Counted from the stretch's first letter, positions 1 to 10,422 are shown. The stretch: 64,000 nucleotides of DNA from a virus (IMGVR_UViG_3300044970_002308:1-64000), one strand, 5' to 3'. The notes: generated by a model from the sequence alone, not told the origin. Made by a program: numbers and translations.

Positions 1-434
1 CTTGTATTAGCTGATATATCCGCATAGATATTTCCAGAACCAGATAAAGAAACAGAATTATTAGGGAACGAAACGGTTGGACAGCATGGAGATAATGTGG
101 CACATTTTTCTGGTGGCAAAGGATTAGAAATGGTGCCGCCGATAGCTGGAATAACATATGGAAAAGATGCGGAATTTTTAGAAATAAAATAGTACTCTTG
201 TCCGCTTTTAAGCTCGGTTAAACTACTACTGGAACCAGGAGATCCGTCTATATTTTTAAAAAAAACTGGAATTATACCATTCTCTTCTTGACTACCATAT
301 ATTGTATATATGTTGCTAATAAAATTATTATATTGTAATAATAAACTAGGTTCTAATCCAGCGGGAGCTGATAATAGTGGCAAAGGTTCACTACCTAAAT
401 ATCTTTCTATTATAAACTCATTAGTAATCAACAT
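1..434 (-). CDS. Partial virion structural protein (N-terminal 144 residues)
   Basis: The reading frame starts at the ATG complementary to 432-434 and stays open to base 1, so the C-terminus lies outside the window. An AGAGG ribosome-binding site sits six bases before the start. The visible protein begins MLITNEFIIERYLGSEPLP and reaches a segment with a Cys-Cys pair (SPCCPTVSFP) followed by alternating beta-type sequence. The same Cys-Cys entry into an Ig-like domain occurs in the genes at 3181-6714, 6730-8295 and 10432-10950, so this is probably another member of that family. It is the last visible gene of the run. No enzymatic motif is seen, and the function is inferred from context as tail or fibre decoration. 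Confidence 0.7.
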   Translation of the reverse strand, partial: MLITNEFIIERYLGSEPLPLLSAPAGLEPSLLLQYNNFISNIYTIYGSQEENGIIPVFFKNIDGSPGSSSSLTELKSGQEYYFISKNSASFPYVIPAIGGTISNPLPPEKCATLSPCCPTVSFPNNSVSLSGSGNIYADISANT

Positions 435-480
435 GTTTTGCCTCTTATTATTACTCTTTGTATCTATGCGATATATTTAG

Positions 481-1008
481 TTATACACCGGTATTAGTTA
501 AAATAATTTGACCTATATTTATTGTGCCAATATATTGTGAACCATTTAGTGTTAATTTAATACTTTTACCAAAGTACGGCCCGATAAAAGATAAATCTCC
601 AACTTTATTTCCTCCAACAAAGAGGCTAGCAGAAGATGGTATTGGCGCAGGCTGGCCGGGCTGAGGAAGTAAAGCAGAAGGTAAAACGGGTACCAATACG
701 GATATATTAGATGATGAATTAGCAGGGATAACTCTAATAATTAGTAGATTGTTGTATCTATATGTCCAATTATTTGCAAGATTGAGCACTATCTCTGGAT
801 CCACTTGCATAGAGGGAGTTACTGTTGGAGTGGGGTTAGGCGTCATATTAGGAGTAAGAGTAGGGGTCGGGGTTGGAGATCTCGACACAGAAGGCGTAGG
901 TCCAGGAGTGGCAGGGTTTTCTAGGCACTCTACCATCATTAAATCCTCAGATGTATAGTTACCATCTGTTAAAATAGCTTTAAGTAACATGTAATTTTTT
1001 TGAGACAT
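481..1008 (-). CDS. Small Pro-Thr-stalk structural protein
   Basis: This is a 175-residue protein in three parts. A short N-terminal head (about residues 1-32) is followed by a Pro-Thr/Pro-Ser stalk (about 33-67, units such as TPTPTLTP) and a C-terminal beta-rich domain of about 100 residues rich in Asn, Ile and Gly. The architecture matches its upstream neighbours, in which a rigid Pro-Thr linker separates globular beta domains. No signal peptide, membrane segment or catalytic motif is visible. It follows the 712-aa gene after about 20 bases and precedes the partial gene at the window edge. The likely role is a virion surface or tail-tip decoration protein, inferred from context. I do not recognise the C-terminal domain. 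Confidence 0.7.
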   Translation of the reverse strand: MSQKNYMLLKAILTDGNYTSEDLMMVECLENPATPGPTPSVSRSPTPTPTLTPNMTPNPTPTVTPSMQVDPEIVLNLANNWTYRYNNLLIIRVIPANSSSNISVLVPVLPSALLPQPGQPAPIPSSASLFVGGNKVGDLSFIGPYFGKSIKLTLNGSQYIGTINIGQIILTNTGV

Positions 1009-1028
1009 ATTAAATTTCCTATATTATC

Positions 1029-3167
1029 TTAGTTAGATGACACCCCAAGAGGCAGTGGTGTTTGTGTCATTGTTGGTGTTGGAGTCGGGGTAGATGTACT
1101 AGTACTAGTAGGAGTGGGGGTAGAGGTTCTGGTTATCGTGGGCGTAATACTACTAGTGACTGTTATTGTCGGTGTTGGAGTAGGAGTTACGGTATTATCT
1201 GTGCAATCCATGGTTCCGCATTCGCACTTGGTAGTACCGGAAGTATAATTTGTATAACTTATGGATCCTATGCTATTAGTATTTGCGATTGCATTTTCTC
1301 TTGTTAGATAAAAAGAGAATGTGCTAGAATTAGTTAGATTTCCATATTTTTTAGCAAATCGAACGATATTTATAGATCTTTGTCCTGGATTACTTTTTAT
1401 TATATTAACCCCACTACCATCTCCAGCTAAGAAAGGGGTTTTCTTAATATATAGACCAGTCTCGTCTATCTCTTCTAAATAATTAGTTAAGACTGTGGAC
1501 GGAAATGGTAAAGATAGTGTGGTGCATACATCTGTTGATTTAATGCCTAAATTCCACACAGATAATCTGTTAATAGGCATATCTACTAAACCATTATCAT
1601 AAGTTACTGGATTTTCTTGTGTCCATATACCAATATCTGTGTCCATAGACCATAGCGGAATAGTATTTGATTGTATTTGACTATTGAGCTCTAGTGTTAC
1701 GGTAGCTGACTTAGACATAGTATAAGCGACATTACCGAATTGATCCGTGGCTTCTATAGAGAAAAGGGCATAAGTATAAAATACCGCATTATCTGATACC
1801 AAGTTATAATTATTATCTAAATAATTAGACACATTGAATCCGCCAGGAAATATTTTTAAAGCCTTTTCATCAGATACTCCGAAGTGAATAGCTCTAAAAG
1901 TTATATCTCCGTTCAAAACCGTACCAGTTTTTGATCTCAACACAGTTCCACTTGGTACGATAATATCACATGTTTCCGGTTTTAGTTGTGTGGGCTCGCA
2001 AGTTAGTACGACTGAATTAGTAATTTCTCCAATATTGTTAGTGGTAGTCGTAACTGTTGCGTGTGACACAGATGTGGGCATACCGCTATTGTTTAATAGG
2101 TTTATTTCGATGGTTCTATTGGATTTGTCTGCTAATACAAGATTTTGTCCAGTATGCATGAAGCCCGGTTTAATAACTTTTAGGTAAAAAGTAATATTAT
2201 GATTATGACTTAGGATAGGTGAATTATCTAATAGATTAATACCAACAGAAGATTTGTTGATTTTTTGAATATTCAATAAACGATTTTGTTGCAATACTCC
2301 GTTGTATCTGACATTAGATATTGTTAATGCCGCATCCGAAAGATCTATATCGTTACTATTTTGTATATCTTTGAATGATATAGTAAATACTCTAGAGCTT
2401 GATAAAGCATTATCTACAGTCTCTGTATCTAAATTGATATCTATTGATTCTGGCAAAACTCCACAAGTATTACCACAGCTAAATACATATAGAGGCGTTC
2501 TTTTAGACACGTTGGTGGATAAATCTGTTAAATTAAAACTAATATAAAACACAGGAGACGTATTGGCTGAAATTATGGATACTAATGTGTTAAAATTTTG
2601 CTCAGTTTCACTACTAGCGAATAGTTCACCCGAAGCGTTTGAAAAATGAACACCAGTACTAGGCGCAGAACTAAAAGAATATCTGTATTTGCGGCCAGGT
2701 ACTAAATTTTCTGCAACCGCTACAAGATTGATTGGGAGATCACAGTTTGGTAGCAGCTTATCTCCCGACTTATTGATATCGTCTAATATTAATTTAACAC
2801 TAAAATCTGACCTATATTTGTCATGACATTTTGTGCATCGTACCAAAGTGGTATTATGAGCTAACGCTTGTCCAGAATCGTTTTTTAGATAAGCTTTAAT
2901 AATAGCTGTTTTTACACCTATTAAAAGCACGGAGGGTTCGCGCCTAATACTTTGTGACGAGGCGCTAAAGAATCTATTATCGTCTTCTGGAAAACGTATC
3001 TCTCCTATGACATTATCAAAATATTGTACAGCAACAACCTCATAGCTTAGCGTATAGTATTGATTAGTAGCCAGCTCTGTGCATATAATAGGGAGAGTAT
3101 ATGTTTCCAAACAGCTCTCTAGATCACAAAAGTTCCATATATCTTGTTGAAATTGAAGTGTAGCCAT
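1029..3167 (-). CDS. Multi-domain Ig-like virion protein with C-terminal Pro-Thr stalk
   Basis: This 712-residue protein contains several beta-sandwich-like segments of about 100 residues. Each tends to begin and end near a cysteine and contains the pattern 'pG..Y.Y.f' (for example LVPGRKYRYSFSSAP), as in the other proteins of this cluster. A middle part (about residues 360-640) resembles a larger beta domain without a family I can name. A Cys-rich patch (KCECGTMDC, about residue 650) leads into a Pro-Thr stalk of about 45 residues that ends close to the C-terminus. The paired cysteines may form disulfides or bind metal; the sequence does not decide which. It lies in a run of paralogues read in the same direction with gaps of 10-25 bases. 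The likely role is a tail-tip or fibre protein. Confidence 0.75.
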   Translation of the reverse strand: MATLQFQQDIWNFCDLESCLETYTLPIICTELATNQYYTLSYEVVAVQYFDNVIGEIRFPEDDNRFFSASSQSIRREPSVLLIGVKTAIIKAYLKNDSGQALAHNTTLVRCTKCHDKYRSDFSVKLILDDINKSGDKLLPNCDLPINLVAVAENLVPGRKYRYSFSSAPSTGVHFSNASGELFASSETEQNFNTLVSIISANTSPVFYISFNLTDLSTNVSKRTPLYVFSCGNTCGVLPESIDINLDTETVDNALSSSRVFTISFKDIQNSNDIDLSDAALTISNVRYNGVLQQNRLLNIQKINKSSVGINLLDNSPILSHNHNITFYLKVIKPGFMHTGQNLVLADKSNRTIEINLLNNSGMPTSVSHATVTTTTNNIGEITNSVVLTCEPTQLKPETCDIIVPSGTVLRSKTGTVLNGDITFRAIHFGVSDEKALKIFPGGFNVSNYLDNNYNLVSDNAVFYTYALFSIEATDQFGNVAYTMSKSATVTLELNSQIQSNTIPLWSMDTDIGIWTQENPVTYDNGLVDMPINRLSVWNLGIKSTDVCTTLSLPFPSTVLTNYLEEIDETGLYIKKTPFLAGDGSGVNIIKSNPGQRSINIVRFAKKYGNLTNSSTFSFYLTRENAIANTNSIGSISYTNYTSGTTKCECGTMDCTDNTVTPTPTPTITVTSSITPTITRTSTPTPTSTSTSTPTPTPTMTQTPLPLGVSSN

Positions 3168-3180
3168 TATTAATCATTCC

Positions 3181-6100
3181 TTAATTACACGATGGTATGT
3201 TTAAGACCAAAGCATTGTTATATAAAATATCTAGAGAGTCTGTTTTTAAGATTTGTATTTGACAAATCTGATTATTAAAATTAGCGGCATTTGCTAACGA
3301 TATATTAATAGATCCAGATAATGTCTGAGCCGGAATCGTTAAAGCAGAAGCAGATACTGTGGTGATTGGCGAGGTTCCTTGTACAATAATTCTTGCTATA
3401 TATTCTTGAGCGACAGAAGAGGCCTTATTAGTTAACCAATTCAGTGTAATTCTCGGAGCACCCCCTGAACAGCCATACTCGGTGGATGAGACGGTTACAG
3501 AAGCGGGGATAGACGACTGGGTTGGTGTTGGTGTTGGGAATATTTCACAGGGATTATCCTCAAACATGGGAGGTTCTATGTTTTCTATATCGTAATTACA
3601 TAGATAATCAAAATCTGATTCTATATAACCATTATTACCGAATGTAGTATCAGCAACAGTAAATTCTCCAGACGTGTCTTTGGATCTTCTAGCGACTCTG
3701 AAAGAATAGTTATAGTCGTTACCCCCAAAGCCAACTATATACAGCTTATTATTATAGACTACTAGCGCAGAAATGGTCTCAGACTGTATATTTTGAGCAC
3801 TAAGCCTATTCTTTCTCTGGTTTCCGAATAGATCGGTCTCTGTACCGCCCAAAAGTACAGGAGTCGTATTACCAGATGATAAATTGTATTTGGCTATAAC
3901 GAATCTATAAGATTTACGGGCGTATGATGCTGTGACATCCGATATATCTTGTAGGACTTCTCTCTGCATTGGTTCTGGATCTAAACTATAAGGTATTTGA
4001 TTACGACTAATAGTATCAGCAACGGTTCTAAGTGTAACGGGTCCCTTTCTCGGAATTGGGCTATTGAATTCCGTGTCTGAGATAGTATATTCGTTGTAAG
4101 CTATATTATAACCAACATACCATGATTGACCATCTTCTACAAACATTGACGCATCATATTCTGGTAAAACCGTTACTGCTCCGCTATACGGCTGTGGTAT
4201 CGCAAGTTTCCAAGATCCGTCTTTACCATTTTGATATTTGTATTTGCATACTCCAACCATATTACTATCAGCATATGTTATTGCTAAGTATATGCCTTCA
4301 TTATTTATGAGACATGTTTTGAGCATCGGCTCTGTTTTTATCAAGGGGTCGACAATCAGATCAGAGGGTTGGATCTTAAGAGTACCATTATTATAGAAAC
4401 TAGTATCAACAGAACCATTCAGATTTATGCGGGACACGACAACAACCGAAGATCCTGTTTCGTTTTTATTTTGTGCAACAACTAATAATTTTTGATCTAT
4501 TACAGCAGCCCTTTTAATCTGATACTGAGTAGAAACCGATCCGGCGTCTATGTTCACAATGCCTCCGGTACCAAACGAAGTATTGATTCGACCAGCACCA
4601 GAAATACTAGCTGCGCTATATGTATATTTTTTATTAACTATATCATAAGTTTCTAAGAACAATATAATATTATTATTTACTATTAAAGCGTCCCCTATTC
4701 CTACTATTTTTGTGTCTTCGATAGCAGATATCTCTAAAAAGCCTCTGTTTCCAAAGGTCGTGTCTATAGAACCTGTTGAAGCAAAATGTCTTGATATCAC
4801 AGCGCTACCACTGGTATAGCTAACAACCAGAAACTTACCGCCTTGAGGTAGAATTTTCTTAGCGTTCACACTAACTTGAGCGCCGATATCGTTTTTAAAG
4901 GAATGGGTTGTGGACCCGGATACTCCGAACGAAATATCTAAACCGTTATTTTTAATCTTAGATAAAGATATTTTACTTGCTACATTGGTATACGGAACAC
5001 CAACACAGATCGACGATCCCGCTAATAATAAGGTATTAGCAACTATAGCTGCATCAATTGGCTTATCTATAGAAATTGGACTAGTAAGATCCGTATCTGT
5101 TACATCGCTACAGGCTACAGCAAACTTCTTCTCTTTTCTGGCATCAGAATCAACAAAATTATTAAATCTATATGAACAGCCAGTGTCGCTAGTGGGCGTA
5201 GTGGTAGGTGCTGGGGTTGACGATGGACAAGGTGGACATGGTTTTACTGTAGAGGTGGGAGTAGGTGTTGGTACCGGAGCACAAGAGAACGAAATCTTCC
5301 ATTCTGTGCTTTCGTCACACGCAGACTCCAAGATACAAACAATATATCTCGATCCCCTATTAGGTATTTTAATAGTGTCATATGTACCATAGGTATGATT
5401 TTTGCGATCTATACCCGCACAAAATAAATACTCATTATTATCGTCTTTATCTACAGTACCAATATATCCACTATTGTATAATTCTGTACCATCAAGATCA
5501 TAGAGAGACAGCTTTTCTGGGGATCCATAAAAACTATATGTTAAATTAATCTCATAATTGTTCGTAGATAGTAAATCCACAACGAATTTATTACCGCTTA
5601 ATTTTTTCTTAGTAATTATAGATGGACACAGGAATCTAGGTAAAGAACCCAAGTCTCCTACCCCTGGAATAGATAGGGCTTCTCTGGTGGGCGTGGGTGT
5701 TACAGAGGGTCCGTCTATCACCGGTATGGTGCCAGAGATTGTGAAATTAGGACAATGACAATCTGTGGAATCGCATGTAAGATTAATAGCGTATGTTCTA
5801 AGCAGCGTATTGTCTGTTAGATAAACACTATATATTAAAGGATAATTTGTTAAGCCACATACTTTATTAGATAATTGACTCTGATAGATCAAATAATTCT
5901 TACAGGTGGCGAATCCTGATGAAGAGCTATTGATAGTGCCAAAATTAGGAACCCCTTCTAGCCCAGCCGGTAAATTTAAAGCATATTTATATGTAGTATT
6001 TGGTAATAGTCCACTGATAGTGGTATATATAACTAGATCATCCGAGCCGCAAGATTCAGAGTCATTACCGAGCCTAATGCTGATTTTGGGCAAGCCTCTG

Positions 6101-6714
6101 GTTGGCGATGGAGTAAGTGTTGGGGTTATACTGGGTGTTACAGAAGGAGTAACACTAATAGTGGGCGTAACAGACGCTGTAGGAGTAGGAGTAGGGGTGT
6201 TTGATGATGTTACAGTAATTGTTGGCGTGACTGATGCTGTAACACTTGTGGTAGGGGTTGGTGTGGGTGTATTAGGAACCTGTGTACCAGTTGGAGTATT
6301 TGTTGGGGTCTTAGTGGGTGTTTGCGTTGGAGTCTTGGTTACGGTTGAGGTTGGAGTTGGAGAAGGCTTAGCTGGTGGTAGTCCTCCACAATCTATACCC
6401 AATATATCTTCTGATAGGGTCTTAATAACACCATTATCGTTAATAGTTACGCGGGCTTTGATAACAAAGCTTTCGGAACCTTCTAAATATACTATATTGT
6501 CTATAGATTCTGATGATGCGGAGGCTATTATCTCGGTTGACGCACTAGCGAACGAGGCTGAGCCGGGACCTATGGAGCTATATTCTACTGTGTATGTATC
6601 ATAAGGAATTAGATTCTCAAGCAAAATAGGTATAGAGAGTCCTACAGAGCAACAGCTCGGAGTATCAGCTTTAAGTACTATTTTATTACCGAAACTAATT
6701 TTAACGCTACTCAT
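3181..6714 (-). CDS. Ig-like / Pro-Thr stalk / delta-60-type propeller adhesin
   Basis: This is a 1177-residue mosaic. Residues 1-110 form an Ig-like domain with a Cys-Cys pair ([12 protein letters not shown]) that ends in [10 protein letters not shown] Pro-Thr stalk follows (about 115-205), then a second Ig-like domain ending in a Cys motif (about 206-325) and another short PT linker. Residues about 350-470 resemble a bacterial pre-peptidase C-terminal (PPC) beta domain. After a further short linker, about 510-1080 carries repeats of the kind 'G.iDtsFG..G', for example [14 protein letters not shown] and [13 protein letters not shown], the hallmark of delta-60 repeats, which probably fold as a beta-propeller. 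The last 110 residues are another Ig-like domain. It is probably a large binding protein on the tail tip. Domain names rest on motif recognition only. Confidence 0.75.
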   Translation of the reverse strand: MSSVKISFGNKIVLKADTPSCCSVGLSIPILLENLIPYDTYTVEYSSIGPGSASFASASTEIIASASSESIDNIVYLEGSESFVIKARVTINDNGVIKTLSEDILGIDCGGLPPAKPSPTPTSTVTKTPTQTPTKTPTNTPTGTQVPNTPTPTPTTSVTASVTPTITVTSSNTPTPTPTASVTPTISVTPSVTPSITPTLTPSPTRGLPKISIRLGNDSESCGSDDLVIYTTISGLLPNTTYKYALNLPAGLEGVPNFGTINSSSSGFATCKNYLIYQSQLSNKVCGLTNYPLIYSVYLTDNTLLRTYAINLTCDSTDCHCPNFTISGTIPVIDGPSVTPTPTREALSIPGVGDLGSLPRFLCPSIITKKKLSGNKFVVDLLSTNNYEINLTYSFYGSPEKLSLYDLDGTELYNSGYIGTVDKDDNNEYLFCAGIDRKNHTYGTYDTIKIPNRGSRYIVCILESACDESTEWKISFSCAPVPTPTPTSTVKPCPPCPSSTPAPTTTPTSDTGCSYRFNNFVDSDARKEKKFAVACSDVTDTDLTSPISIDKPIDAAIVANTLLLAGSSICVGVPYTNVASKISLSKIKNNGLDISFGVSGSTTHSFKNDIGAQVSVNAKKILPQGGKFLVVSYTSGSAVISRHFASTGSIDTTFGNRGFLEISAIEDTKIVGIGDALIVNNNIILFLETYDIVNKKYTYSAASISGAGRINTSFGTGGIVNIDAGSVSTQYQIKRAAVIDQKLLVVAQNKNETGSSVVVVSRINLNGSVDTSFYNNGTLKIQPSDLIVDPLIKTEPMLKTCLINNEGIYLAITYADSNMVGVCKYKYQNGKDGSWKLAIPQPYSGAVTVLPEYDASMFVEDGQSWYVGYNIAYNEYTISDTEFNSPIPRKGPVTLRTVADTISRNQIPYSLDPEPMQREVLQDISDVTASYARKSYRFVIAKYNLSSGNTTPVLLGGTETDLFGNQRKNRLSAQNIQSETISALVVYNNKLYIVGFGGNDYNYSFRVARRSKDTSGEFTVADTTFGNNGYIESDFDYLCNYDIENIEPPMFEDNPCEIFPTPTPTQSSIPASVTVSSTEYGCSGGAPRITLNWLTNKASSVAQEYIARIIVQGTSPITTVSASALTIPAQTLSGSINISLANAANFNNQICQIQILKTDSLDILYNNALVLNIPSCN

Positions 6715-6729
6715 TACGAAACCTTCTTC

Positions 6730-8295
6730 TTATATATTAGTTGGCGTAGGTGTTGGGGTCGGGGTGGGCGTAGGAGTCGGAAAACACGTATCGCAATCAA
6801 AAAACAAGATTGTATCTGTTTTTATATTATCTAATAAATCTGTTACCTCTAGCTTCAAGCTAATTTTCTTAAGAGACCCACTATAACTAAATACTGTATT
6901 AATATTTTGAATATTATTACCAGCTATTATCGTTCCGCTTTTAGGCGATATATTAGCAAAATAATCATCAGGAGTAGAAAATAGATAAGAATATGATCTA
7001 CCAATTTTAGCATTTTTAATCGAAGCAACCACACTCTTATACTGACCACAACTCTTCATAAGTTCTTTGGAATCCGTAACAAATTCAACGTCTGGCGCAG
7101 ATGGTCTGCCGCACTCTACCGTAAGAATATCTTCACCATAATTGAAGCCCACATACGGCACATTAGTAGCATCAGCGGGCATTTCATACGACCCCTTCTC
7201 CGTCTCAACACTATTGGGATCAATAGAGGTATTATATAACCAGTTGCAATATCTTGCTCCATCTAACCAGCTCACAAAATTCACTGGCTTATTTTCCATA
7301 TTGGGCTTACAAGTATAGCTAAATGTTTGATTAGTATTCGATGATCTAGTAATGCCGCCTCTAGGGTCTGTGGTCATTTTACTATTGTATAAGCCATATC
7401 TATCAGATTTCGCAGCGACGGAATTTAAAAATACCATATATTCATTATTAGTTACCGGATGCTTTTTCATATAAAAAGAATGCGGAACAGAGCCTATCCC
7501 ATTATCATCCGCATCGTTCATGCCTAGAAAAGATCCTGATACCATGGAAAAAGTAGATGTATCAATACTAAGGGTTTGATTAACCTCGGCAGCAATACGA
7601 AGTCCTAAAGAACTAGACTCAAAAACCGGTTTGTTTTCAACTATTTGTCCAAGTTCAGAGATCGGACTATTCCAAGAACCACCAGTATATGGTTTAAGAG
7701 AGGTCGATATATCATCAAGCCATTCATTAATATTTCCATTTTGATCATAGGTACCATAATAACTCGGCCCGCCATTGGTACCAACGGTAGTCAAATTGCC
7801 GTCTTGACCATTCCAATCGGCTGTATTTCCAAAATTCGCAAAATTGCCCGATGCCCCAGCAGAACCGTCGCCAGAAGTATTACTGGTTACTGCAACAGGA
7901 TTATTATTGCTCATAGTTGCGTATTGAGAATATTCTTCTGTATCTGCATTATAATAAGCGCTCTTATACCATTCATTGCGATTAGGCAGCCAATACTTTG
8001 CGTCTTTTCTATAATCAAGGTCCGTAATTTTGAATTTAATAATATAAGATCTAGACCCCTCTAAAGAAAATCCTATTGGTATATTCATAGGCTGATTTAG
8101 AGACTGTGTCATAACATAGAAATTGTTTTGAGCAAAAACAATAGAGCCTCTAGATATAGAAGATAGTTCGCAATAATATTTATGTCCGGGTATCATACCC
8201 GATACGGTAACTATGCTAGATACTCCGGTAGAACAACATCCTTCGTTATTCACTAAAATATTTTTTTCTGCAAATTTTACAATTAAATTACTCAT
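6730..8295 (-). CDS. Ig-like protein with inserted, apparently circularly permuted FGE/C-type-lectin-like domain
   Basis: The start is taken at MSNLIVKF, whose ATG overlaps the upstream stop as TAATG; a longer start 18 bases upstream is less likely. Residues 1-95 begin an Ig-like domain (Cys-Cys pair in EGCCSTGVSS). Its last strand (GEDILTVECG) appears only after about 290 inserted residues. The insert has the hallmarks of the formylglycine-generating-enzyme/sulfatase-modifying fold in swapped order. First come KYWLPNRNEWYKSAYY, GNINEWLDD, GGSW and GLRIA, which are normally the C-terminal half. Then come SFYMKKHPVTNNEYMVFLN, PVNFVSWLDGARYCNWL and ETEKGSYEMP, normally the N-terminal half. A second Ig-like domain and a PTPTPT tail follow. 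The role is inferred to be ligand binding rather than catalysis. Confidence 0.8.
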   Translation of the reverse strand: MSNLIVKFAEKNILVNNEGCCSTGVSSIVTVSGMIPGHKYYCELSSISRGSIVFAQNNFYVMTQSLNQPMNIPIGFSLEGSRSYIIKFKITDLDYRKDAKYWLPNRNEWYKSAYYNADTEEYSQYATMSNNNPVAVTSNTSGDGSAGASGNFANFGNTADWNGQDGNLTTVGTNGGPSYYGTYDQNGNINEWLDDISTSLKPYTGGSWNSPISELGQIVENKPVFESSSLGLRIAAEVNQTLSIDTSTFSMVSGSFLGMNDADDNGIGSVPHSFYMKKHPVTNNEYMVFLNSVAAKSDRYGLYNSKMTTDPRGGITRSSNTNQTFSYTCKPNMENKPVNFVSWLDGARYCNWLYNTSIDPNSVETEKGSYEMPADATNVPYVGFNYGEDILTVECGRPSAPDVEFVTDSKELMKSCGQYKSVVASIKNAKIGRSYSYLFSTPDDYFANISPKSGTIIAGNNIQNINTVFSYSGSLKKISLKLEVTDLLDNIKTDTILFFDCDTCFPTPTPTPTPTPTPTNI

Positions 8296-9110
8296 TATTC
8301 GCACCCATAGCATTGAATTAGTAATATATCTTCATCTAGTATTATATCAGGATATTTAGCATCAAATACTCTAACCTGTAAACTAACCATATTGCCTTTG
8401 GATGGATTAACGGTCACTACGGTATTTATGTTTTGTTCGGAGAAGCCTGCGGTCACAAAGCCGGTAGCCGGTGACAATAGTGGCGCCGCATCGCTAGTAA
8501 GACAAACAAAGTCGTATTTATATGTAGTTCCGATACGGGCATTTGATATGGTGCAAATAATGTTGAGTTGTTCTCTGCACCTATTGGGAGGATTTACCAT
8601 CATGACCGGACCAGCATCAAAGTTTACACGAGGCATAGATGCAGTGACAGGCCTAGCGGTTGGGGTTGGTGTAGGTACCGCTGGAATAGAAGCACAGCTA
8701 GCGGCTACCATATCAGAGGCAGCTATACCAGTATCTGTCTGATTAATGGTTGCTTTTAAAATATAATTATACTGTGGATCTACGTTAGCTACCGTGGTAA
8801 ATTTTTGCGTTGGTGTCGAAGCAAAGATCGTTATAGCTGCCGGGTCAAACACCTGTCGAGTAGATGACGGGTTCAATAATTCAAATAATATAGTATATTG
8901 TCTACCCGGTATTAAGTTAGAAGCCTCCGCTACAACGATAAAGGAGCCCTTAAGACATTGGGCATTTGGCAAAGTAATAGTTTTAGAATTTCCCTCTATA
9001 CCATAATGAGAAAAATCAAACTTAACAGACAGCGAAGGTGAGGTATTTACTGTTTCTGGCATCGGGGGCTCTTGTTGTGTGCTGGGGAATTTAATAAATA
9101 AATTAGCCAT
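8295..9110 (-). CDS. Two-domain Ig-like virion protein with short Pro-Thr linker
   Basis: This 271-residue protein has two related Ig-like domains (about 25-145 and 160-271) joined by a short linker (VPTPTPTARP). Each domain carries the cluster pattern: a Cys near the first strand, a 'lipGr.Y.y.F' strand (NLIPGRQYTILFE, NARIGTTYKYDFV), an 'f.p..g.i.a' strand and a terminal Cys (MVAASC, LLIQCYGCE). The stop overlaps the start of the next gene (TAATG), which suggests coupled translation. A possible promoter lies just upstream at 9171-9198. No catalytic motif is visible. It is probably a structural decoration or spacer protein of the tail tip. The exact role is unknown. Confidence 0.75.
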   Translation of the reverse strand: MANLFIKFPSTQQEPPMPETVNTSPSLSVKFDFSHYGIEGNSKTITLPNAQCLKGSFIVVAEASNLIPGRQYTILFELLNPSSTRQVFDPAAITIFASTPTQKFTTVANVDPQYNYILKATINQTDTGIAASDMVAASCASIPAVPTPTPTARPVTASMPRVNFDAGPVMMVNPPNRCREQLNIICTISNARIGTTYKYDFVCLTSDAAPLLSPATGFVTAGFSEQNINTVVTVNPSKGNMVSLQVRVFDAKYPDIILDEDILLIQCYGCE

Positions 9111-9170
9111 ATATTCCTAAAATCATTATAAATATACCAAAATCTCCTTCAAAATAAAAGATTCTAAACT

Positions 9171-9198
9171 ATTATACACAATATAGTTTCTTTTTGAA
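9171..9198 (-). promoter_or_regulatory. Possible sigma70-type promoter upstream of the 271-aa gene
   Basis: On the minus strand a TTCAAA box (complement of 9193-9198) is followed after 16 bases by a perfect TATAAT (complement of 9171-9176). It falls in an 88-base gap, about 60 bases before the ATG at 9110. The -35 box matches only four of six consensus bases and AT-rich DNA yields such boxes by chance, so this is tentative. It would drive the Ig-like genes from 9110 downwards. Confidence 0.3.
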
Positions 9199-10422
9199 TT
9201 AACTTTGACAAGCAATTGTTGTCAAACTTTGTGCTGTGCTTGTGCTATCTGAAACACTACAACTAACTACAAAAGAGCCTATTTTTTCTAGTGTATAAAC
9301 GTAAGTAAAAATTTTATTATTGTTATTGGACATTGCAAATTGGCCGGTTCTTGGCTCAATAAAAATATTATTAATATTGTTATTATTACCAATAGATTCT
9401 ACATTAAAGCTATAGTTATAAACGGTATTTGGTACACCAGAGACATTAGCGGATATTAATATACCGGTATCGCACTTACCTGAAAAATTAATTTGATCAA
9501 AAGTAACCGCAAAACTAGGCCTAGTATATAAAGGAGTCATTGTCGGAGTGAGTGTTGGCGTAGGGGTGGTCGTTGGTGTTGGTTCTGGTGTTTGTGAAAT
9601 AGTAGGGGTGACCGATGACGTAGGCGTCTGGGTGGGCGTAACGGTATTAGTAGCAGTAATACTAGGGGTGATAGTTTGGGTGGGAGTTAAGGATATAGTT
9701 GGAGTAACTGTTGGGGTTGGAGTACTTGTAAGACCAGGCGTAGGTGGAGGGGTGTGAGTGGTGGTGTTAGATGGGGTAATCGAAGGAGTAACTGTAACCG
9801 AAGCAGTAGGAGTATTTGTCGGAGTATTGGTTGGAGTTACTGTGCTCGATGGGGTAAATGAAGGAGTTATAGACACAGTAGGAGTATTTGTTCTGGTAGG
9901 AGTAGGCGTCCTAGTTGGTGTTTTGGATGGTGTTATCGATATTGTCGGCGTCACTGTTGGCGTCACAGACGGCGAGTTGGTGACTGTTGGGGTGATCGTG
10001 GTTGTTGGGGTTGGTGTGGTAGTGTTGGTTGGGGTAGGGGTGGGAGTACGGGTTGGAACAGCGGTGTCCAACGGCTTACCCGCATCGCTGCATAAATTAC
10101 CACATGAAATATGTATGTAATCTCTATATACTTCGCCACTAGAAGCAATATCTACAACGCTCAACCCTATAACGGATGAAGAAGAATTATCTACGGTATA
10201 AGCAGTATTAGAGGATACATATACCACAGCGTCTATTGTGTTAGAAGCTGGTCTAATTTGATATCCTGTTGGATTAATAATAATATCTGACTGCTGAGGG
10301 ATGCAACTATCTTTCCAAAAGCTTAATCTATAATCATTACTTATATCTACTGGTATTCCACTAAAGGTGATAGCTACGCCACTAGAACATAGGTTTTGCG
10401 AAATCTGTCTTTTTTGAATCAT
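9199..10422 (-). CDS. Ig-like domain / long Pro-Thr stalk / Ig-like domain protein
   Basis: This 407-residue protein is shaped like a dumbbell. Residues 1-110 form an N-terminal beta domain ending at HISCGNLC. About 125-300 are almost entirely Pro-Thr/Pro-Ser/Thr-Val repeats such as [15 protein letters not shown]. About 305-407 form a C-terminal Ig-like domain with Cys near each end ([10 protein letters not shown] ... TTIACQS). The stalk is the longest of the window. The many Thr and Ser residues could be O-glycosylated, but nothing in the sequence proves it. The gene sits between paralogues with the same terminal domains. The likely role is an extended spacer that presents the C-terminal domain away from the virion. 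Confidence 0.78.
   Translation of the reverse strand: MIQKRQISQNLCSSGVAITFSGIPVDISNDYRLSFWKDSCIPQQSDIIINPTGYQIRPASNTIDAVVYVSSNTAYTVDNSSSSVIGLSVVDIASSGEVYRDYIHISCGNLCSDAGKPLDTAVPTRTPTPTPTNTTTPTPTTTITPTVTNSPSVTPTVTPTISITPSKTPTRTPTPTRTNTPTVSITPSFTPSSTVTPTNTPTNTPTASVTVTPSITPSNTTTHTPPPTPGLTSTPTPTVTPTISLTPTQTITPSITATNTVTPTQTPTSSVTPTISQTPEPTPTTTPTPTLTPTMTPLYTRPSFAVTFDQINFSGKCDTGILISANVSGVPNTVYNYSFNVESIGNNNNINNIFIEPRTGQFAMSNNNNKIFTYVYTLEKIGSFVVSCSVSDSTSTAQSLTTIACQS

Noticed and set aside
6730-8295. Diversity-generating retroelement target (variable region near GGSW/GLRIA)
   Set aside because: The fold is right, but no reverse transcriptase or template repeat is found in the window, and no adenine-biased variation can be judged from a single sequence.
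9121-9175. Terminator after the 407-aa stalk protein (AATCT/AGATT inverted repeat)
   Set aside because: The stem is only five A/T-rich base pairs with a long loop, and no proper U-tract follows.
9548-10120. Plus-strand reading frames rich in Val-Gly (VGVGVGV) over the Pro-Thr stalks, here and at 749-958, 5906-6604 and 30381-30833
   Set aside because: They are the antisense image of Pro-Thr codons on the minus strand. They lack ribosome-binding sites and sit inside well-supported minus-strand genes.
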